Source: Pedobacter boryungensis (GTDB lineage Bacteria > Bacteroidota > Bacteroidia > Sphingobacteriales > Sphingobacteriaceae). From it: 64,000 nucleotides of DNA. The notes under the pieces were generated by a model. That model made no database searches and was not told where the DNA came from. It worked only from the letters and a program-made list of their open reading frames with translations. This document shows, in pieces, positions 59,622 through 64,000 of the stretch. The first letter of the stretch is position 1. Every line of letters starts with the position of its first letter. Where the stretch lies: contig NZ_JABMKV010000002.1 in NCBI RefSeq assembly GCF_013204825.1, positions 310,001 through 374,000 on the forward strand, given 5' to 3'. The position numbers and the translations under genes are program-made.

Positions 59622-61382
59622 ATGAAATTATTACTTCAGTATTTAAAAACGCATAAGTGGATTGTGGTATTGGCGCTTGTACTAGCCGCTTTTAACATAG
59701 GTTTCTCTTTAATGGATCCGTATTTTACAGGTAGAATTTTAGATAGATTTATAAATAGACACAATGAGTTAAGTAGGAGCGAATATATTTGGGGTGTTTT
59801 AGGTTTAGTTGGTTTAGCTGTTGGTGCAGCAATGGTTTCTAGAATTGCAAAGAATTTTCAGGATTATTTTACCAATATTATTGTACAAAAAGTTGGCGCT
59901 AAAATGTACGCCGATGGATTAAAACATTCATTAGAATTACCTTATCAAGTATTTGAAGATCAAAGAAGCGGGGAGACTTTAGGGATTTTACAAAAGGTTA
60001 GATTGGATAGTGAAAAATTCATCACATCGTTCATTAGCATCCTTTTTGTAAGTTTAATTGGGTTGATTTTCGTAATCGTTTATTCGCTTTCAGTAAGCTA
60101 CAAAGTGTCATTAATTTATGCAGCATCTATTCCAATTATTAGTTTTTTAAGTTGGTTTCTAAGTCGTAAAATTAAAACGATACAACGCTCAATTGTTGCA
60201 GAAACAACAGCTTTAGCAGGCTCTACAACAGAGTCACTTCGTAATATTGAATTGGTAAAAAGTTTAGGGTTAGCTAATCAAGAAATAGAGCGATTAAATA
60301 AAACTACTTACAAAATATTAGGCTTAGAACTAAGAAAGGTGAAGTACGTAAGGAGTATGAGTTTTGTGCAAGGAACTACAGTAAACTTGGTTCGTAGTAC
60401 AATGGTAGTTGTGTTGTTAATCTTAATTTTTGAAAACACCATTTCTCCTGGGCAGTATTTCTCTTTCCTGTTTTACTCATTCTTCTTGTTTGGCCCGTTG
60501 CAAGAATTAGGGAATGTAATTTTATCGTGGAGAGAAGCGGAAGTATCTCTAGGTAATTTTAAGGCTATTTTAAATACACCTGTAGATAAAAAACCTGTCA
60601 ATCCAGTTAAATTAGGGAAGATAGAAACCTTAGCTTTTTCAAATGTAAGTTTCAAACATTTATCAGGCAGAACAAATGCATTGAATAACATCAGCTTTGC
60701 TACAAATAATGGTGAAACTATAGCTTTTGTCGGTCCATCAGGTTCTGGAAAAACAACTTTAGTTAAATTGTTAGTAGGTCTTTATCAGCCAATAGAGGGC
60801 GAGGTCTTATACAATAGAACTTCTGGTAAAGAGATAGATTTAGATCAGTTGAGAGAAAAAATAGGTTTTGTAACACAAGATACTCAGCTATTTTCTGGAA
60901 CAATTAGAGAGAACTTATTATTCGTAAAACCTACTGCGAGCGATGAGGATTGTATGCGAGTTTTACAACAAGCAGCCTGTCAGAATTTATTGGCAAGAGC
61001 AGATAAAGGTTTGGATACTGTAATTGGAGAAGGTGGAGTAAAAGTTTCGGGTGGAGAAAAACAGCGTTTATCAATTGCTAGAGCATTATTACGTAATCCA
61101 GATATTTTAGTATTTGATGAAGCTACCTCATCTTTAGATTCGCTGACTGAAGAAGAAATAACTATGACGATCAGAGATGTATCTGTTTTGACCAGTCATG
61201 TAACCATTTTAATTGCACACCGTTTATCAACCATTCGCCATGCGGATAGAATTTATGTTTTAGAAAAGGGACATATTATTGAGCAAGGTAAACACGCAGA
61301 TTTACTAGCTGAAAAAGGCTTGTATTTTGCAATGTGGAGACAACAGGTTGGAGAAAGAGTAGACGATACAATTTTCTCATAA
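59622..61382 (+). CDS. ABC transporter, fused permease and ATPase
   Basis: The 586-residue half-transporter has six membrane helices (about 1-320) and an ATPase with Walker A GPSGSGKT, Q-loop, signature VSGGEKQ and Walker B ILVFDEAT followed by the H-loop AHRLSTIRHA. It works as a homodimer or with a partner. It lacks a C39 peptidase. The substrate is unknown: lipid or drug export is likely. Confidence 0.93.
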   Translation: MKLLLQYLKTHKWIVVLALVLAAFNIGFSLMDPYFTGRILDRFINRHNELSRSEYIWGVLGLVGLAVGAAMVSRIAKNFQDYFTNIIVQKVGAKMYADGLKHSLELPYQVFEDQRSGETLGILQKVRLDSEKFITSFISILFVSLIGLIFVIVYSLSVSYKVSLIYAASIPIISFLSWFLSRKIKTIQRSIVAETTALAGSTTESLRNIELVKSLGLANQEIERLNKTTYKILGLELRKVKYVRSMSFVQGTTVNLVRSTMVVVLLILIFENTISPGQYFSFLFYSFFLFGPLQELGNVILSWREAEVSLGNFKAILNTPVDKKPVNPVKLGKIETLAFSNVSFKHLSGRTNALNNISFATNNGETIAFVGPSGSGKTTLVKLLVGLYQPIEGEVLYNRTSGKEIDLDQLREKIGFVTQDTQLFSGTIRENLLFVKPTASDEDCMRVLQQAACQNLLARADKGLDTVIGEGGVKVSGGEKQRLSIARALLRNPDILVFDEATSSLDSLTEEEITMTIRDVSVLTSHVTILIAHRLSTIRHADRIYVLEKGHIIEQGKHADLLAEKGLYFAMWRQQVGERVDDTIFS

Positions 61383-61399
61383 CATTAAAAACATTCTGA

Positions 61400-61452
61400 C
61401 CATATAGGTACATAAGAAACACAGTTATAATTGTTTAATATGTGCCTGTGTG
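61400..61452 (+). terminator. Long hairpin between ABC and MFS genes
   Basis: CCATATAGGTACATA and TATGTGCCTGTGTGG pair over 15 positions with three U-G pairs in plus-strand RNA. No long T run follows. Convergent genes end on both sides. Confidence 0.5.
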
Positions 61453-61460
61453 GTAACTAA

Positions 61461-62753
61461 TTAAATCTGATCTTCGATTTTATCAGCAGGTTTGATGTCA
61501 TTTAGCGTTAGTGGTAGCAAACTTTTTGTTTTAAAGTAAGTAATGGCTGCAATACCTAAGGTCATACTTCCACCAAAAACTACAGCGGGTACGGTTCTCA
61601 TCAGCTTTGCTGTTAAACCAGATTCGAATGCGCCAATTTCATTAGATGAACCGATAAACATACTATTTACTGCAGAAACTCTACCCCTCATTTGATCGGG
61701 CGTAAGAAGTTGCATAATGGTAGAGCGGATAATTACACTCACGCTATCAAATGCACCTTCACAGAATAAGAAAAATAAGGTTAGGTAAAAACTGGTTGAT
61801 AATCCATAACAGATAATACTTGTTGCAAAACCTACAACCGCAATGATTAGGTTGCGCCATGGCTTATTCATTGGCGAAAATCTAGTCATTAAAAGCATGG
61901 TAATTACAGCTCCGCTTGATGCTGCAGCTCGCATAAACCCTAAACCTTCTGAACCAACTTTTAAAATATCATTAGCAAATACTGGAAGTAACGCTACTGC
62001 ACCACCAAAAAATACGGAAAATAAATCTAGGCTCATGGCGCCGAGCATCATTTTACTTTTAAAAACAAAGTTGATACCTTCTGTTAAGCTTTTTACAATA
62101 CTTTCTTTAGGGATAAATGTGGGTTGATGCTTTTTTAGGAAGAAAATACAGATTAACGAAATGAATATAAAAGAAATGATGACGAAGTATGTGGGTGTGA
62201 TACCATAAAACCCATAAATTAAACCACCTGCAGCAGGCCCTAAAATAGAAGCCATTTGCCAACTAGAACTGCTCCATGTACTTGCATTTGGATATAATTC
62301 TTTTGGTAAAATTTGTGCCATTAATGAGAAAGTTGCCGGACCGAAAAATCCTCTAGCTAAACCTACCCCGAAAACCATGCAGTACATAATTGGTACAATG
62401 TAACTTGTTGGAATGTAGGTGTGCATTTGTTTAGAGGTGACAATTAGCATAATTAATGAGCATAAGAATACCCCACTAAATATTTTTAACAATAAACCTC
62501 GTTTCTCAGATTTATCGGCAACATAACCTCCATATAAAGCAATGCTGATGGCTGGAATAGCTTCACAAAGACCAATTAAACCTAGTGCGAGCGGATCTTT
62601 TGTGAGGTGATAAATGTGAAAACCTATAATTACCGCTTGCATTTGATAAGCAAAAGTAAAGAAGAAACGCATGCCTAAATAAGAGCGAAATTCTCGATAA
62701 CGGAGTGCGGCAAAGGGATCTTTTTTTTCGGTGATGACAGACTGCTCTTCCAA
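61461..62753 (-). CDS. MFS transporter
   Basis: The 430-residue protein has 12 hydrophobic segments and the MFS loop GGYVADKSEKRGLLLK between helices 2 and 3, with the enterobactin-exporter-like (EntS) family pattern ARGFFGPATFSLMAQILP. It probably exports a small molecule. It is upstream-adjacent to the truncated haemoglobin gene on the same strand. Confidence 0.9.
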   Translation of the reverse strand: MEEQSVITEKKDPFAALRYREFRSYLGMRFFFTFAYQMQAVIIGFHIYHLTKDPLALGLIGLCEAIPAISIALYGGYVADKSEKRGLLLKIFSGVFLCSLIMLIVTSKQMHTYIPTSYIVPIMYCMVFGVGLARGFFGPATFSLMAQILPKELYPNASTWSSSSWQMASILGPAAGGLIYGFYGITPTYFVIISFIFISLICIFFLKKHQPTFIPKESIVKSLTEGINFVFKSKMMLGAMSLDLFSVFFGGAVALLPVFANDILKVGSEGLGFMRAAASSGAVITMLLMTRFSPMNKPWRNLIIAVVGFATSIICYGLSTSFYLTLFFLFCEGAFDSVSVIIRSTIMQLLTPDQMRGRVSAVNSMFIGSSNEIGAFESGLTAKLMRTVPAVVFGGSMTLGIAAITYFKTKSLLPLTLNDIKPADKIEDQI

Positions 62754-62790
62754 AGGAATTAATTTGTAGTAAAATTACTATTTAGAGATT

Positions 62791-63189
62791 TTAAATTAAG
62801 GGTTGAGCTGGATTATTTTTGTAATAATCTAGTTTGTATTGAAACATTTCACTCATTCTGGCTGCTCGCCATTTAGCTTCATCGGCTTTTGCACCTGTAA
62901 AGTGTTCGTCAATAGTTTGATTAAATAAGTTAATCCAAGTATCAAAGTGTTCTTTTTCTACTGGAAGCTTGGCGTGCTTTAAAAATGGACTGCCACTGTA
63001 GGTTGGTGTTTCTAATAAAATGGTTTCCCAAAAGCGGTACATTTTTTCTAAATGCATTGGCCAATTCTCTTTTATTACATTGTTAAAAATGGGAGCTAGT
63101 AATTGATTGTCGCGTATTTTGGTGTAAAAGTCATCGACCAAAGTTTTAACATCGTTTAAATTAAGAATGTCAGTATTTTCGCTTTGCAT
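62791..63189 (-). CDS. Group III truncated haemoglobin
   Basis: From the ATG at 63189 the protein has 132 residues (the listed TTG at 63213 is less likely). It has the 2/2 globin helices with VKTLVDDFYTKIRDNQLLAPIF, a Trp in RFWETIL and the probable proximal-His region FLKHAKLPV. Group III globins may deal with oxygen or NO or peroxide. The gene is 7 nt downstream of the alpha/beta hydrolase stop and 37 nt before the MFS gene. Confidence 0.92.
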   Translation of the reverse strand: MQSENTDILNLNDVKTLVDDFYTKIRDNQLLAPIFNNVIKENWPMHLEKMYRFWETILLETPTYSGSPFLKHAKLPVEKEHFDTWINLFNQTIDEHFTGAKADEAKWRAARMSEMFQYKLDYYKNNPAQPLI

Positions 63190-63196
63190 AATAGTC

Positions 63197-63838
63197 TTAC
63201 TTAATGATATCAAATATAAGCTGTTGTAATTGAGATGCTTTATTTACAATCATAAAATGACCTCCATTTGGTATTTCTATTACATTTTTAATATTATTGA
63301 CAGGGAAAATTTTATCAGAAGTACCATGGATATGGTAAAGATTTTTGGGATAGCTTTCGTTTTTCCAATTCATGATTTTATCTATTGCCCAGACTAAAAA
63401 CTTTGGATCTGTGTCCTTTATAATTTGATGAAGTAATTTGGATTCTTCTTTGCTTTTAACGCCAAAATAATAGTTAGCAGCAATTTTATTGCTTAACTGT
63501 AAAATCCAAAGAGGAATAATTTTATGGAGTTGAGTTTTTCTTGCAAAAGTTAATTGCCAGCTAAATTCTTTATGAGACTTAATACTTGATAAGATTATGG
63601 TCGTTTTGCAGGATATTAGTTTAGAAATTTCTTGGGCAACAATCCCTCCGAATGAAATTCCAATTAAAATAACTTCTTGTTTAATATCAATTTGATCAAT
63701 TAATTTTTTACAATAATCTGATAGCCTTTCTGCAGGTTGTGGCGCAATCCATTTAATGAATTTATGGTCAGTATTTTGCAAGTCTAGAAACTGAAAAACT
63801 CTTTCATCGGCACCTAAACCACTTATGAAATATATCAT
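63197..63838 (-). CDS. Alpha/beta hydrolase
   Basis: The 213-residue protein has FISGLGADERVF, a nucleophile elbow GISFGG (Ser), and a late His in PNGGHFMIVN, with Asp in HGTSDKIFP. It is small for the family (minimal cap). The substrate is unknown. It leads the unit that also holds the truncated haemoglobin. Confidence 0.88.
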   Translation of the reverse strand: MIYFISGLGADERVFQFLDLQNTDHKFIKWIAPQPAERLSDYCKKLIDQIDIKQEVILIGISFGGIVAQEISKLISCKTTIILSSIKSHKEFSWQLTFARKTQLHKIIPLWILQLSNKIAANYYFGVKSKEESKLLHQIIKDTDPKFLVWAIDKIMNWKNESYPKNLYHIHGTSDKIFPVNNIKNVIEIPNGGHFMIVNKASQLQQLIFDIIK

Positions 63839-63915
63839 CTCATAAAAATATGTAAAAAACCTATAAGATTTTTGAATACTCTATTGCAACATGGTTTTAC
63901 TAGTTCTGATTTAAC

Positions 63916-64000
63916 TTAAATAATTTCCCTATAAAAATCTATGTAAGCTTGGTACATATTTTCGGCTTGATTAATTGCTGATGAGGCCGCAATGCCATAA
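63916..64000 (-). CDS. 3' end of an unidentified gene, cut by the right edge
   Basis: A minus-strand frame of 28 codons is open to the window edge and ends in TAA at 63916-63918. The last residues are QAENMYQAYIDFYREII. It may be the C-terminus of a neighbouring gene, but I cannot name it. Confidence 0.5.
   Translation of the reverse strand, partial: YGIAASSAINQAENMYQAYIDFYREII

Noticed and set aside
1..64000. CRISPR arrays, insertion sequences, prophage genes
   Set aside because: No regularly spaced repeats, transposase motifs or phage structural genes were seen.

Overview
The window looks like a chromosome segment of a Bacteroidota bacterium, most likely Sphingobacteriaceae (Pedobacter or a close relative); the genus is an inference. 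The sequence is AT-rich, Shine-Dalgarno sites are weak, and promoters fit the Bacteroidota form TTTG-N19-TAnnTTTG (clear before rplM and before the XRE gene at 15630). Family content agrees: a TonB receptor with DUF4249, MG2-type secreted proteins, DUF4407, DUF6175 and the layout of the ribosomal cluster. There are no insertion sequences, integrases or CRISPR arrays.

Layout. 1-989: start of a kdp potassium ATPase operon (kdpA cut by the window edge, kdpF, and an extra 27-residue membrane peptide), next to a sigma-54 response regulator (1155-2483). 2538-10062: prohibitin-like protein, GNAT-nitrilase fusion, DUF389 protein, NhaA, an AraC regulator and an alpha/beta hydrolase. 10606-16536: accessory island with a bacterial ubiquitin-like conjugation system. 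16893-16964: tRNA-Arg(CCU). 17060-19104: a hypothetical protein and azoR with a divergent HxlR regulator. 19298-26359: four-gene TonB receptor unit. 26815-31172: five-gene operon of exported proteins including DUF6175. 31536-38730: small-molecule enzymes, M28 and M61 peptidases, DUF4407, rhodanese. 39462-44201: a double-glycine peptide precursor with a C39-peptidase ABC exporter and accessory genes. 44243-53969: mostly peptidases and other enzymes. 54254-59534: rplM-rpsI-rpsB-tsf, nagA, pyrH, frr. 59622-64000: ABC transporter, MFS transporter, alpha/beta hydrolase, truncated haemoglobin, and the end of one more gene.

The most interesting region is 10.6-16.5 kb. A tightly overlapping minus-strand operon encodes a protein with three tandem ubiquitin-like domains, an E2 with its catalytic Cys, a JAMM (JAB) isopeptidase with an intact metal motif, and an E1/ThiF activating enzyme. 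A good terminator follows. Beyond it, on the same strand, lies a protein with the N-terminal pattern of proteasome beta subunits (Thr after the initiator Met, then Asp at proteasome position 17), followed by a 62-residue protein. Divergently transcribed are an XRE repressor-like gene and an ImmA/IrrE-type metallopeptidase, a pair commonly used for damage- or phage-triggered derepression. Between them are two divergent promoters whose -33 boxes flank a perfect inverted repeat (likely XRE operator), and a promoter-hairpin-terminator unit that looks like a roughly 90-100 nt RNA antisense to the Ubl leader. My reading is an inducible ubiquitin-like conjugation system, possibly antiviral, with a proteasome-like peptidase beside it. 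That coupling is an inference from proximity.

The second accessory locus (39.5-44.2 kb) looks like a bacteriocin/RiPP-type secretion cassette: a GG-leader precursor, a thioredoxin-like membrane protein, two envelope proteins, a peptidase-containing ABC transporter, and a small membrane protein that may give immunity. Most remaining genes are ordinary housekeeping or envelope functions.
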